A DNA stretch of 57,013 nucleotides from an uncultured Coriobacteriaceae bacterium (GCA_900552365.1 URZP01000001.1:1-57013), one strand, 5' to 3'. Positions 10,101 through 18,599 are shown, counted from the stretch's first letter. Made by a program: numbers and translations. The notes: generated by a model not told the origin, from the sequence alone.

Positions 10101-10461
10101 CGCCGGTGACGTGTCGTTCGCGGCGGGCACTTCCGAGATCGCGTACGGCATCGATCCGAATAACCCGATGAGCGCCGACAGCGTCGAATGCGCCATCGCT
10201 GTCTTCCGCGAGTTGGGGCTTATCCAAACCCATGCCGAGTTCACCTCGGGTGAAGAGACGCGCACTGTCAGGGTGGAAAGCGGCCATCAGAAGGTCGACC
10301 TCACCGACAGTGTGCGTTACCGCGAGGGCATGGGCGAGCGCGCGATCTTCGACGAATACAAGCACCGCGCCATGGATGAGGACGCCTGCACCCTGCAGGG
10401 CCGCATTTCGGCTCCGATCGTTCCGGCCTGCGCCGAGACCGGCGACTGCCTGTGCTCGTAG
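7108..10461 (+). CDS. recJ: RecJ-type single-strand exonuclease fused to a RecQ-like helicase
   Basis: A single 1117-residue frame. Residues 1 to about 560 are RecJ: the DHH motifs GDFDVDG (about 85-91) and TDHHEP (DHH at 166-168), the DHHA1 region (NAAGRMGDA, SGRTVGQVN, RFGGHGAAVG) and an OB domain. RecJ degrades single-stranded DNA 5' to 3' in recombination and mismatch repair. Residues of about 640-1030 form a superfamily 2 helicase: Walker A ATGRGKS (663-669), DEAH (768-771), TALTATADG, and motif VI QMSGRAGRDGR (945-955), all RecQ-like. A short winged-helix-like tail ends with several cysteines. Ordinary RecJ is about 550-750 residues long, so this is a nuclease-helicase fusion. RBS GAGGT precedes the ATG. 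Both activities look intact by motif; coupling is inferred. Confidence 0.88.
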   Translation: MPAQFNISAADPHAVSQLQGHFGLPHFIATTMASRGITTVEKAERFLSPSLERDWLDPYLIPQIDKVADALEAAVREHKHIVVYGDFDVDGISATAVLTRGLRTLGGHVTPFIPRRFDEGYGLSAVAFERVRKLDPEVIVTVDCGISSKVEVADIVAQGVDVVITDHHEPADLVPDGVPVADPKCGSSCPSSILAGVGVALKLVQVMGGRFGFPHLWRDYTDLATLGTVADLMPMRDENRALVSDGLKHINASPRPCIAALLGRSGAAGKQVTATNLSFSLIPRLNAAGRMGDAQIALDLLMTDDFDEACKLAAELETVNDRRRAIEAELSEVAREKAAAVYHGQRVLVVAGEGWHEGVKGIVASRLVHTYGVPCLLFTIDGDEARGSGRTVGQVNLFDAVASTEDLLTRFGGHGAAVGVTLPVANLEEFTKRLCDYMDQLPEDAFHPLIEIDSMVSLDELTIENVELMEKLAPFGQENRVPCLLARDVTMANCRAVGAEKNHFSCALSDGTNRVSGIMFHCNDIDELMKTCNVVNAAFEVQIDEWRGRRTVKAMLKSLSPAGMCGALAATLDPGNTRFVTSLFAASDESLCEDCIESSSAIEAYEADRTSNREKWQRRAQSNPAKLESDIIGALIGDGSLHDSQREVLDLLGEGKSVMAVMATGRGKSLTFHVHAAMTALRDGKASLFVYPLRALITDQSFHLNDALSRFGLQIDVLTGESTPKEREHIYRAIADGSTDMVLTTPEFLEYHVDELAVGDRFGFVVVDEAHHIAQYRNGSREAYGTIGKSIERLGSPTVLALTATADGNVARDIASILPIEACVFDRTARTNLVVDDRRGMRAREDYLAKLVATGEKTVVYVSSRERSITVARILRSKVGQLAPMIGFYNAGLDRAERTRIEEMFRSGALSVLVSTSAFGEGVNIPDIRHVVLFNMPFNEIEFNQMSGRAGRDGRESFVHLLYNRGDAQLNETALAGATPDRDVLVQVYRYLTARQRNAGDVSFAAGTSEIAYGIDPNNPMSADSVECAIAVFRELGLIQTHAEFTSGEETRTVRVESGHQKVDLTDSVRYREGMGERAIFDEYKHRAMDEDACTLQGRISAPIVPACAETGDCLCS

Positions 10462-10543
10462 CGTGCGCAGGCGGGTTGCTTGCGTTAGCTTGCTGAACGC
10501 GGCGGCCCGTGCGGGCGGCGTACGTCTTGTGCGGCTGCTGCGA

Positions 10544-10549
10544 TATAAT
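10544..10549 (+). promoter_or_regulatory. -10 element of the rel promoter
   Basis: A perfect TATAAT lies 75 bp upstream of the rel start, with no convincing -35 at 16-18 bp. It would give a leader of about 65-70 nt. Confidence 0.45.
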
Positions 10550-10623
10550 GAACAGGTTACGTATAAACGAGGTGCGCGTTCGGTTTCTACCGTGCGAACA
10601 CGTGGGAAGGCAAGGGGATCATC

Positions 10624-12993
10624 ATGGCTGACGCGAAGGATTTGGCGGGCCTGACCTCCATCGCTTCCGATGCGCGCGGAAACGTGCTTGAGGAAAACGA
10701 CTACAAGGTTGGTCACGGTGCCCGCAGCAAGGGCGAAACCCCCGAAGAGCGTTTCGCTGTCCTGCAGGAAATGACCAAATCTTACCTTACCGAGGACGAG
10801 GAAGAGAAGCTCGTGGAGGCGTTCGCCTTTGCACGCAAGGTTCACAAGGGCCAGCTGCGCAAGAGCGGCGAGCCGTTCGTTGCTCACCCCGTTGAGGTTG
10901 CCATCATTTTGGCCGACCTGCGTATGGACGTCGAAACCCTGTGCGCCGCGCTTCTTCACGACACCATCGAGGACACCGAAACCACCGACCGCGATATCAC
11001 GCGCCTGTTCGGTGAGCGCGTCACCCAGCTGGTCGAGGGCGTCACCAAAATCACCCGCATCGAGGTGGAAAGCCTTTCCGACGAGCAAGCGGCAACCATC
11101 CGCAAGATGTTCGTGGCCATGAACCAGGACATCCGCGTGGTTGTCATCAAGCTCGCCGACCGTCTGCACAACATGCGCACGTTGTCGTCGCTTCGCGAGG
11201 ACCGTCGTATCTTCAAGTCGCGTGAGACGCTTGAGATCTACGCGCCCATCGCGCACCGTCTGGGCATCAACTCCATTAAGTGGGAACTAGAGGACCTGTC
11301 TTTCTACTACCTTGAGCCTGCGAAGTATCAGCAGGTCAAGCGCCTGGTTGCTGAAAGCCGCGCAACGCGCGAGGCATACTTGAAGCAGGTCATCGACCTT
11401 CTGCACGACGAGATGGAGAAGATCGGCGTCGAGGCCGAGATCATGGGCCGTCCCAAGCACTTGTACTCCATCTATCAGAAAATGACCAAGCGCGACAAGG
11501 AGTTCAGCGAGATCTTCGACCTGATCGCCGTGCGCTTGATCGTGAAGTCCGTCAAGGACTGCTACTCGGCGCTGGGCGCGGTGCATACGCTGTGGCACCC
11601 TATGCCCGGGCGTTTCAAAGATTACATCGCCATGCCGAAGTTCAACATGTACCAAAGCCTGCACACCACGGTTATCGGCCCGTCCGGCAAGCCGCTTGAG
11701 GTTCAGATCCGCACCGAGGAAATGCACCAGAAAAGCGAGTTCGGCGTCGCGGCTCACTGGCTGTACAAGGAAAACGGTGGCAAGCAGGGCAAGGACGTCG
11801 AGTTCGACAAACAGCTGGCGTGGCTTCGTCAGATGGTTGACTGGCAGGATGAAACCCAGGATTCGCGCGAGTTCCTGAAAGATCTGAAGGTCGACCTTGA
11901 TCCCGACGAGGTGTTCGTGTTCACCCCGAAGGGCGAGGTCAAGAGCCTGCGCTCGGGTTCCACTCCGGTCGACTTCGCCTACGCCATTCACACCGAGGTT
12001 GGCAACCACTGCGTTGGCGCCAAGGCCAATGGCAAGATCGTGCCGTTGTCGTACAAGCTGCAGATGGGCGACCGCGTTGAGATCCTCACGCAGAAAAGCG
12101 CCACGCCCTCGCGCGGCTGGCTGAGCATCGTCCGCACGCCGTCGGCGCGTTCGAAGATCAGGAACTACTTCTCGAAGGCAAACCGCGGCGACGATTTGCA
12201 GATGGGCCACGACAAGCTGATGCGCGAGATGCGCAAGCATGGCCTGGGCCTTTCGAACGCCCAGATGACGCGTGCGGTGAAAACCACCGCCGAGAGCATG
12301 GGCTACAAAGACGGCGACGACATGCTGGTGAACATCGGCGCCGGCAAGGAAAGCCCGCAGCATGTTGCCAACCGCATCCTGAAGCTGGTCGTCGACGACG
12401 GCAAGAAGGAAGCCGAGCGCCCCGCCATCGGCATGTCAACCATGGCAACGGGCAAGATGCCGCCCATGCTTACCAGCGTGAAGCGCCCGAAGCGTCGCGA
12501 GACGCATTCGGACACGGGCGTTGTGGTGAAGGGCTTGGACGACGTGCTGGTGCGTCTGTCGAAGTGCTGCAACCCGGTTCCCGGCGACGACATTTTGGGA
12601 TTCGTCACGCGTGGTCGAGGCGTTTCCGTTCACCGTGCCGACTGCCCGAACGCCAAGGATCTGCTGCGCGAGCCCGAGCGCATCATTCAGGTTGAATGGG
12701 AGAAAGATCCCGCTGTTTCGACGTCGTACAAGATCGACGTTTACATCGAGGCTCTTGACCGTATGAACCTGCTGCGCGATGTCGTTGCCGTTCTGTCCGA
12801 GGAGGGCGTCAACGTTTTGAACGCCTCCACTTCGACGCAGCGCGACGACATGGTTACCATGCGCTTCCTGTTCCAGGTTTCCGATGTCGAGCATGTTGAC
12901 GACATCATCGCCGAGCTTTACGACGTCGACGGTGTCTTCGAAGCCCGCCGCATGAAGCCCGGTGAGAGCGTGGGACGCCGAGACAGTAATTAA
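10624..12993 (+). CDS. rel: Rel, bifunctional (p)ppGpp synthetase/hydrolase
   Basis: The long RelA/SpoT homologue that makes and degrades the stringent alarmone (p)ppGpp. In order: an HD hydrolase domain with HDTIED (H112, D113) and ADRLHNMRT, a synthetase domain with GRFKDYIAMPK and NMYQSLHTT, a TGS domain starting near DEVFVFTPKGEV, a zinc-finger-like segment with SKCCNPVPGD, and a C-terminal ACT domain. The intact HD motif means hydrolase activity is expected, so it is Rel rather than a synthetase-only RelA. Length (789 aa) is normal. RBS AAGGGG precedes the ATG. The first 45 residues are poorly conserved. Confidence 0.95.
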   Translation: MADAKDLAGLTSIASDARGNVLEENDYKVGHGARSKGETPEERFAVLQEMTKSYLTEDEEEKLVEAFAFARKVHKGQLRKSGEPFVAHPVEVAIILADLRMDVETLCAALLHDTIEDTETTDRDITRLFGERVTQLVEGVTKITRIEVESLSDEQAATIRKMFVAMNQDIRVVVIKLADRLHNMRTLSSLREDRRIFKSRETLEIYAPIAHRLGINSIKWELEDLSFYYLEPAKYQQVKRLVAESRATREAYLKQVIDLLHDEMEKIGVEAEIMGRPKHLYSIYQKMTKRDKEFSEIFDLIAVRLIVKSVKDCYSALGAVHTLWHPMPGRFKDYIAMPKFNMYQSLHTTVIGPSGKPLEVQIRTEEMHQKSEFGVAAHWLYKENGGKQGKDVEFDKQLAWLRQMVDWQDETQDSREFLKDLKVDLDPDEVFVFTPKGEVKSLRSGSTPVDFAYAIHTEVGNHCVGAKANGKIVPLSYKLQMGDRVEILTQKSATPSRGWLSIVRTPSARSKIRNYFSKANRGDDLQMGHDKLMREMRKHGLGLSNAQMTRAVKTTAESMGYKDGDDMLVNIGAGKESPQHVANRILKLVVDDGKKEAERPAIGMSTMATGKMPPMLTSVKRPKRRETHSDTGVVVKGLDDVLVRLSKCCNPVPGDDILGFVTRGRGVSVHRADCPNAKDLLREPERIIQVEWEKDPAVSTSYKIDVYIEALDRMNLLRDVVAVLSEEGVNVLNASTSTQRDDMVTMRFLFQVSDVEHVDDIIAELYDVDGVFEARRMKPGESVGRRDSN

Positions 12994-13059
12994 CGAAGTT
13001 GATTGCTGTCGACAGCGCCCATGTTTAAAGCTCGAGATAGCTAGCTAGAAAGGATCAGA

Positions 13060-13731
13060 ATGGATCTGCATAAAGTGAAAGATGGTTGCCTTCCCATTCA
13101 TTTCATGGTGATGGGCCCCATCGAGAACAACGTCTACATCATCTCTGACGATGCAGCCACCATCGTGGTCGATCCGACCTGCGATTCCGACGTCATCATC
13201 GGCGCACTTGAGAAGCTTGGCAAGAAGAAGCTCGACGCCATCATCCTCACCCATAGCCATTACGATCACGTGGGTGCCGCGGCTAAGCTGCGCAGGCTGA
13301 CGGGAGCAACCGTCGTTGCCTCGAAAGCCGACGCTCCCTACATCGAGCGCACGGTGAAGCCCTTCCGCGACGATCACGAGTTCCCGGCTTGCGAAGTCGA
13401 TCAGCCGATTGATGACGGCGACGTCGTCCAGATTGGCAACATGGCTTGGAAGGTCGTTCTTACGCCCGGCCACACGCCCGGAAGCATGTGTCTGTTCCTT
13501 GACCCGCAGTTCGGCGTCGTCAAGGGTGGCGCGCCGGTTCTTATCTCGGGCGACACGCTGTTCTACGGAGGCATCGGCCGCACCGACTTCGAGGGTGGCA
13601 GCATGCCCGACATGAGGGCATCTCTTAAGCGTCTTGCCGTGCTTCCCGATCAGACCGTCGTTTTGCCCGGCCACGGCGAGCAAACAACCATCGGTGCCGA
13701 AAGACGTCGCGTTTTCGCGTATTACGCTTAA
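13060..13731 (+). CDS. Metallo-beta-lactamase-fold hydrolase (glyoxalase II-like)
   Basis: A 223-residue cytosolic MBL-fold protein with a full metal site: HSHYDH (H65, H67, D69, H70), a later histidine in GHTPGSMC, the bridging aspartate in SGDTLF and the terminal histidine in PGHGEQTT. This set is typical of glyoxalase II-like thioester hydrolases, but the substrate of this subgroup cannot be read from sequence. RBS AGAAAGGA precedes the ATG. It follows rel by 66 bp and may be cotranscribed. Confidence 0.85.
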   Translation: MDLHKVKDGCLPIHFMVMGPIENNVYIISDDAATIVVDPTCDSDVIIGALEKLGKKKLDAIILTHSHYDHVGAAAKLRRLTGATVVASKADAPYIERTVKPFRDDHEFPACEVDQPIDDGDVVQIGNMAWKVVLTPGHTPGSMCLFLDPQFGVVKGGAPVLISGDTLFYGGIGRTDFEGGSMPDMRASLKRLAVLPDQTVVLPGHGEQTTIGAERRRVFAYYA

Positions 13732-13854
13732 GCTGCACCGAGGTTGTCCCGATCTGATGGGTAACGGTTTGGCGAACGAAGCGACGGCGTCCGTAAAAGC
13801 TGCCTTTGATCGCCCATAATGAGGCATAACGTCGTACGTTAAGCATGGTTGAGC

Positions 13855-13882
13855 TTGTTTCATGCAGTAGAATCTGTATATA
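13855..13882 (+). promoter_or_regulatory. Promoter of the DUF47 gene
   Basis: TTGTTT (13855-13860), a 16 bp spacer and TATATA (13877-13882), followed by AAGGAG and a GTG at 13903. This placement excludes the TTG at 13849, which would start upstream of the transcript. Confidence 0.5.
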
Positions 13883-13902
13883 GCCGACTGAAGGAGACCA
13901 TC

Positions 13903-14529
13903 GTGTCTAAGAAGCACAAGTCCGATTATTTTGACGCGTTCGAGAAGCAAGCGAAGATTGCGGTAGAGGAAGCCGAGCTTCTTGTCGAAGTCATCGAGGG
14001 TTTCACCACTACCGACGCGCTGAAGGAGCCTCTTGATAGGGCTCACGAGATCGAGCATCGCGGCGATCTTCTGGACGACCAGAACTTCCAGTGCGTTGCA
14101 GTCGACTTCATCACGCCTATCGAGCGCGGCGATATCCTTGAGCTTTCCCAGAACCTTGACAACGTCATTGACGGCATCGAAGAGGTCATGCAGCGCTTCT
14201 ACATGTACGACATCCACTACATGCATAAAGACGCGCTCGAGTTCGCGAAGATCATCCGTAAGGCAACCAAGGCCATTTACCGCGCCATGGATGACTTCCG
14301 CAACTTCAAGAAGTCCAAGAAGCTTCATTCCTTCCTTGACGAGGTCAGCGATCTCGAGGAACAGGGCGATAAGCTGTATCTCAAGGCCGTTCGCGAGCTG
14401 TTCCAGCATCCCGAAGATCCTATCGAGGTTATGGTTTGGGCCAATCTGTTCGACAGCCTCGAGGAAGTCTGCGACCTTACCGAAGACGTTGCCGATAGCA
14501 TGGGCAACATTTCGCTGAAGAACATGTAA
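13903..14529 (+). CDS. DUF47 family (PhoU-like) protein
   Basis: A 208-residue all-helical cytosolic protein of the DUF47/PhoU-like family. Typical features are the KQAKIAVEEAELLVEVI N-terminal helix, the IEHRGDLLDD turn and the FDSLEEVCDLTEDVADSM C-terminal helix. DUF47 proteins usually sit beside a Pit-type phosphate transporter; none is adjacent here, so the link to phosphate rests on family only. I chose GTG 13903 because AAGGAG stands at the right distance. The gene is monocistronic, bounded by its own promoter and terminator. Confidence 0.85.
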   Translation: MSKKHKSDYFDAFEKQAKIAVEEAELLVEVIEGFTTTDALKEPLDRAHEIEHRGDLLDDQNFQCVAVDFITPIERGDILELSQNLDNVIDGIEEVMQRFYMYDIHYMHKDALEFAKIIRKATKAIYRAMDDFRNFKKSKKLHSFLDEVSDLEEQGDKLYLKAVRELFQHPEDPIEVMVWANLFDSLEEVCDLTEDVADSMGNISLKNM

Positions 14530-14557
14530 CGCGTTCACGCGAACATCGAGCCTCGTT

Positions 14558-14593
14558 ATAACCGTCATCCATATGTGGTTGGCGGTTATTTTT
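14558..14593 (+). terminator. Intrinsic terminator after the DUF47 gene
   Basis: ATAACCGTC (14558-14566) pairs with GGCGGTTAT (14581-14589), with one G-T pair, followed by TTTT. The remaining 145 bp to lysC show no gene and no riboswitch I recognise. Confidence 0.75.
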
Positions 14594-14738
14594 ATTGACC
14601 GAGGTAGATCGCTTGTGGGGCATGGGAGTCGAAAGCGGCTTCTCGCCGTTCGCGCGAATTCCCGCACGCGAAACACGCTGTTCACAGGCTTTTTGATATA
14701 GTCTTGCTAATTCACGTACCCGTACAGGGAGAGGATCC

Positions 14739-16019
14739 ATGGCTTTAATTGTCTGCAAATTCGGGGGCACGTCCGTCGCCTCGCCGGAGCGCATTCAGAA
14801 AGTCGCTAAGCGCCTGATCGCGCGCAAGCAAGCCGGAAACGACGTCGTCGCTGTCGTATCCGCCATGGGCAAAACCACCGACGAGCTTGTGGGCCTTGCG
14901 CGGGCCCTTAACCCCAACCCACCCGTGCGCGAGATGGACCGCCTTCTGTCCACGGGCGAGCAGGTGTCCATGTCTCTTTTGGCCATGGCCATCGAGGCTC
15001 GCGGTTACAAGGCCCTTAGCTTCACCGGCCGTCAGGCGGGCATCGAAACCGACGGTTCACATCAGCGCGCGAAAATCGTGAAGGTGCATTCCGAGCGCAT
15101 CATGGAGGCCATTGCCGAAGGGGCCATTCCCGTCATCGCCGGCTTCCAGGGCATCGACCCCAGCGGCGACATCACCACGCTTGGCCGTGGCGGCTCCGAC
15201 ACCACGGCCGTCGCCATTGCTTGGGGCATCAATGCCGACGTCTGCGAGATTTACTCCGACGTCGATGGCGTGTACTCGGCCGACCCGCGCGTGTGCCCTC
15301 ATGCGCGCAAGCTTGATCAAATCTCATACGACGACATGCTCGAGATGTCCGCTGCCGGCTCGGGCGTGCTGCAGATGCGCGCAGTCGAGTTCGCGCGCAA
15401 GTTCGGCGTCGTCATTCATTCTCGTTCTGCGTTCACGGAAACCGATGGCACGTTCGTCAAGGAGGCAACCGATATGATGGAAGAAGCCGTTATCACGGGC
15501 ATCGCTCACGATACGTCCGAGGTGAAGGTCACGATTCGCGGCGTTCCCGATGCCACCGGCGTTGCCGCCAAGGTGTTTGGCGCGCTTGCCGCGAACAGCG
15601 TGAACACTGACATGATCATTCAGAACGCATCCGAAGCAGGCGTCACTGACATTTCGTTCACCTGCCCCGATGCCGACCTTGCCCGCGCTCGCGAGACCGT
15701 TGACGTGGTCGCCCCGCAGATCGGCGCCCGCGAAGTGGTGGTTGACGAGGACATCGCCAAGGTCAGCTTGGTTGGCACCGGCATGAAGTCGTCGCCGGGC
15801 GTTGCCGCAAAGGCGTTCGCTGTTTTGGGCGAGAACCAGATCAACATCGACGCGATCTCCACGTCGCCCATTCGCCTTTCCGTTGTTGTTTCTGCAGCTC
15901 AGGCTGCAGAGGCGGTGCGCTGCTTGCATACCGCGTTCGGTTTGGACTCAGACGAGATTTTCGAGGAAACCCAGCTTTCCGCCGAAGAGATCGCTGCGAA
16001 AATGAACAAGGGCCGCTAG
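14739..16019 (+). CDS. lysC: Aspartate kinase
   Basis: Phosphorylates L-aspartate, the first step toward lysine, diaminopimelate, threonine and methionine. The kinase domain begins with KFGGTSVASPERI and includes GRGGSDTTAVA and the SDVDGVY segment. Two ACT domains follow (GVPDATGVAAKVFGAL and VSLVGTGMKSSPGVAAKAF), the usual site of feedback inhibition by end-product amino acids. At 426 residues it is the monofunctional form. RBS GGGAGAGG precedes the ATG. asd begins 18 bp after the stop, so lysC-asd forms an operon. Confidence 0.95.
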   Translation: MALIVCKFGGTSVASPERIQKVAKRLIARKQAGNDVVAVVSAMGKTTDELVGLARALNPNPPVREMDRLLSTGEQVSMSLLAMAIEARGYKALSFTGRQAGIETDGSHQRAKIVKVHSERIMEAIAEGAIPVIAGFQGIDPSGDITTLGRGGSDTTAVAIAWGINADVCEIYSDVDGVYSADPRVCPHARKLDQISYDDMLEMSAAGSGVLQMRAVEFARKFGVVIHSRSAFTETDGTFVKEATDMMEEAVITGIAHDTSEVKVTIRGVPDATGVAAKVFGALAANSVNTDMIIQNASEAGVTDISFTCPDADLARARETVDVVAPQIGAREVVVDEDIAKVSLVGTGMKSSPGVAAKAFAVLGENQINIDAISTSPIRLSVVVSAAQAAEAVRCLHTAFGLDSDEIFEETQLSAEEIAAKMNKGR

Positions 16020-16037
16020 GTCAGAAAGGGGAGCCAC

Positions 16038-17078
16038 ATGGCTTGGACGAAACAGATTCCCGCCAACCCGGTCGTTGCCGTTGCGGGTGCAACCGGCGCC
16101 GTTGGTTCGGAATTCATGCAGGTGCTGCACGACCTCGATTTCCCCGCGAGCAAGGTCATCCCTCTGGCATCGGCACGCTCTGCCGGCAAGGAGATCGATT
16201 TCCTTGGTTGCGGTCAGGTTCCCGCTGGCAAGCTTCTTGTTCAGGAAATGACCCCCGAGGCATTCGAGGGCGTCGACATCGCCCTGTTCTCCGCCGGTGC
16301 GGGCGTTTCCAAGGAGATGCGCGATGCTGTCGTCGGTGCCGGTGCGGTCATGATCGACAACTCCAGCGCCTTTCGCATGGAAGAGGACGTTCCGCTGGTT
16401 GTTCCTGAGGTCAACCCCCAGGACGTTACGTGGCATAACGGCGTTATCGCCAACCCCAACTGCTCCACCATCCAGATGGTCGTCGCGCTTCATGCGTTGG
16501 AGTCCGTGGCTCCCATCAAGCGCGTTGTCGCCTCCACGTACCAGGCTGCAAGCGGCGCGGGTGTCGCCGCCATGAACGAGCTGTACGATCAGACGCGCGA
16601 CTACCTTGATGGCAACGAGTTCGAGCCGCATGCCTTCAGCGATCAGATCGCGTTCAACATCATCCCTCATATCGATGTGTTCCTTGACGACGATTCCACG
16701 AAGGAAGAGTGGAAGATGATCGTTGAGACCAAGAAGATCATGGGCCACCCCGATCTGGGCGTTGCCGCCAACTGCGCTCGCGTCCCGGTTCTGCGTTGCC
16801 ACGCCGAGTACGTGAACGTCGAGTTCGATGGTCCTATCACGCTCGAGCAGGCGCGCGCTGCGTTCGAGGCTGAGCCGGGCGTTACCCTGAATGACGTTCC
16901 TGCCGAGAACGGCTATCCCATGCCCGGCCTGCTTGCCCACACCGACAAGGTGTATGTCGGCCGCGTGCGCAAGGACTACAGCGTCGAGAACGGCATTTCG
17001 TTCTGGTGCGTTATGGATCAGATCCGCAAGGGTGCTGCTCTGAACGCCGTTCAGATTGCCCAGCTGCTGCTTCCGTAA
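16038..17078 (+). CDS. asd: Aspartate-semialdehyde dehydrogenase
   Basis: Reduces aspartyl phosphate with NADPH to aspartate semialdehyde, the step after LysC. The N-terminal nucleotide-binding loop AVAGATGAVGSEF, the catalytic cysteine in NPNCST (C142) and the YQAASGAG segment are present; length (346 aa) is normal. RBS AAAGGGGAG precedes the ATG. It is the second gene of the lysC-asd operon. Confidence 0.95.
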   Translation: MAWTKQIPANPVVAVAGATGAVGSEFMQVLHDLDFPASKVIPLASARSAGKEIDFLGCGQVPAGKLLVQEMTPEAFEGVDIALFSAGAGVSKEMRDAVVGAGAVMIDNSSAFRMEEDVPLVVPEVNPQDVTWHNGVIANPNCSTIQMVVALHALESVAPIKRVVASTYQAASGAGVAAMNELYDQTRDYLDGNEFEPHAFSDQIAFNIIPHIDVFLDDDSTKEEWKMIVETKKIMGHPDLGVAANCARVPVLRCHAEYVNVEFDGPITLEQARAAFEAEPGVTLNDVPAENGYPMPGLLAHTDKVYVGRVRKDYSVENGISFWCVMDQIRKGAALNAVQIAQLLLP

Positions 17079-17221
17079 GCGGTTGAGGCGGGCGTCGGCC
17101 AGCTCGGGCGAGGTTCGCCTGGCGCGGGTTCGCTTGGCGCAGCTTTGGGCTTCATTTTGCTGGCTTGAAGTCTTGCACTGCGAAATGCGAGCCTGCATTG
17201 CCGATCAACTGGTTTCGACAT

Positions 17222-17251
17222 GGGCGCGACAACGGTCGCGCCCTTTCGTTT
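17222..17251 (+). terminator. Terminator between asd and tlyA
   Basis: GGGCGCGAC (17222-17230), loop AACG, then GTCGCGCCC (17235-17243) and the T-rich TTTCGTTT. The 9 bp GC-rich stem is perfect. Its T-tract abuts the -10 of tlyA. Confidence 0.8.
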
Positions 17252-17256
17252 AGAAT
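17251..17256 (+). promoter_or_regulatory. -10 element of a probable leaderless tlyA transcript
   Basis: TAGAAT ends 6 bp before the ATG at 17263, so a start site at the usual distance would fall on the A of the start codon. No Shine-Dalgarno sequence precedes that ATG. Both facts fit a leaderless mRNA, which is common in actinobacteria. Confidence 0.45.
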
Positions 17257-17262
17257 GACCGT

Positions 17263-18054
17263 ATGAGCAAACACAGTGACGTTCCCAACAACCTGAATCC
17301 TATGACTGCCAAACCGCCTAAACCCAAGAAGGTGCGCCTTGATGCGCTGTTGGTTGAGCGCGGTTATTTCGCCGACGCCCAGGCTGCGCTTCGTGCAGTG
17401 TTGGCGCACGAGGTGAAGGTGGGCGACGTGTACGCAACCAGCGCCGCGGTGAAGGTTCCGTCCGATGCGGACATCCAGGTGAAGGGCGGTATGCCCTATG
17501 TTTCGCGTGGCGGGTTCAAGCTGCGCGGTGCGCTTGACGCGTTCAATCAGAATGCGTCGGGGCTTCGCTGCATCGACATCGGTTCTTCCACCGGCGGTTT
17601 CTCCGACTGCTTGCTGCAGGCGGGAGCAGCTTCCGTTGCATGCGTCGACGTCAACTACGGGCAGCTTGCCTGGAAGGTGCGCCAAGACCCGCGCGTCGTC
17701 GTGTTCGAGCGCACCAACATTCGCACGGCCGATCCGGCCGATTTGGGCGCACCGTTCGATCTTGCTGTCGCCGATCTTAGTTTCATCGGCTTGGCAAGCT
17801 TGGCTCCCGTGTTCGCCAACTTGCTCGATGCGGGTGGCGTGTTCATTGGCTTGGTGAAACCTCAGTTCGAATCGGCTCACGACGAAACCGAACGCGGCGT
17901 GGTGCTTGACGAGGCGGTTCGCTTGCGCACCGTCGACGAGGTCAAGCAAGCGCTTGAGTCGGCGTCGTTCGACGTGACCGGTGTTGTGGAATCGTCGATC
18001 ACGGGTGCGAAGGGCCACAACGTCGAGTACCTGGTTCGCGCCGTGAAGCGATAG
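17263..18054 (+). CDS. tlyA: TlyA-family rRNA 2'-O-methyltransferase
   Basis: An N-terminal S4 RNA-binding domain (VRLDALLVERGYF through VKVPSDADIQVKG) is joined to an FtsJ-like methyltransferase domain with SAM loop CIDIGSSTGGFSDCLLQ and the KPQFE motif. TlyA proteins methylate 16S and/or 23S rRNA and are also annotated as hemolysins. Length (263 aa) is normal. The ATG at 17263 lacks a ribosome site but suits a leaderless start; the in-frame ATG at 17302 is an alternative. Confidence 0.9.
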   Translation: MSKHSDVPNNLNPMTAKPPKPKKVRLDALLVERGYFADAQAALRAVLAHEVKVGDVYATSAAVKVPSDADIQVKGGMPYVSRGGFKLRGALDAFNQNASGLRCIDIGSSTGGFSDCLLQAGAASVACVDVNYGQLAWKVRQDPRVVVFERTNIRTADPADLGAPFDLAVADLSFIGLASLAPVFANLLDAGGVFIGLVKPQFESAHDETERGVVLDEAVRLRTVDEVKQALESASFDVTGVVESSITGAKGHNVEYLVRAVKR

Positions 18055-18148
18055 TTCGCAAACCGGCAAGTCGTCTTCTGCGGTTTTTGAAAGCGCAGGC
18101 CGTAAGAACGAATCGGCTGCTACAGTGGCAAACAATAGACTGAAAAGG

Positions 18149-18172
18149 AAAGGCACCCCGCAGGGTGCCTTT
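18149..18172. terminator. Bidirectional terminator between tlyA and crcB
   Basis: AAAGGCACCC (18149-18158) and GGGTGCCTTT (18163-18172) form a perfect 10 bp stem with a 4-nt loop, with A and T runs on the two sides. It lies between convergent genes and can serve both strands. Confidence 0.8.
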
Positions 18173-18200
18173 CGAGCGTTACAAGCTTGTTTTGCCTGGC

Positions 18201-18599
18201 TTAGCGGCCGGGAAACAGCGTGTGCACCAGCATGCGGCCGAACACGATGCCCAGCAGGCACGAGAACAACGTGAGCGTGACGTTCAGCAGTGCAACGCCG
18301 TAGCTGGCGTTGTCAATAAGGTGGATGGTCTCAAGGCCGAAGGTCGACAACGTGGTGAAGCCGCCCAGAAGGCCAACTGTGGCGAAGTTTTTCCAAACGG
18401 GCGTGTCGTGCCAGGTGAAGAAGCTTGCCAGAAAGCCCATCGCGAAGCAGCCGATGGTGTTGATGACCATCGTTGAGATGGGGAAGGGATAGAACGGGTT
18501 GGCTCCCGCTAGCAGATGCGCGAACCCCACGTTCGTGAGGTATCTGATCGAAGCGCCCAAAGCGCCGCCGATCGCAACTGCCAACAGATTGAGTCCCAT
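18201..18599 (-). CDS. crcB: CrcB/Fluc fluoride channel
   Basis: A 132-residue membrane protein with four hydrophobic segments and the Fluc signatures GGALGASIRY, the central NTIGCF turn and GGFTTLSTFGLE. Fluc proteins form antiparallel dimers that export fluoride. Only one copy is seen here, so a homodimer is expected. AGAAGG lies 9-14 bp upstream of the ATG. No fluoride riboswitch motif is visible in the 100 bp upstream. Confidence 0.92.
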   Translation of the reverse strand: MGLNLLAVAIGGALGASIRYLTNVGFAHLLAGANPFYPFPISTMVINTIGCFAMGFLASFFTWHDTPVWKNFATVGLLGGFTTLSTFGLETIHLIDNASYGVALLNVTLTLFSCLLGIVFGRMLVHTLFPGR

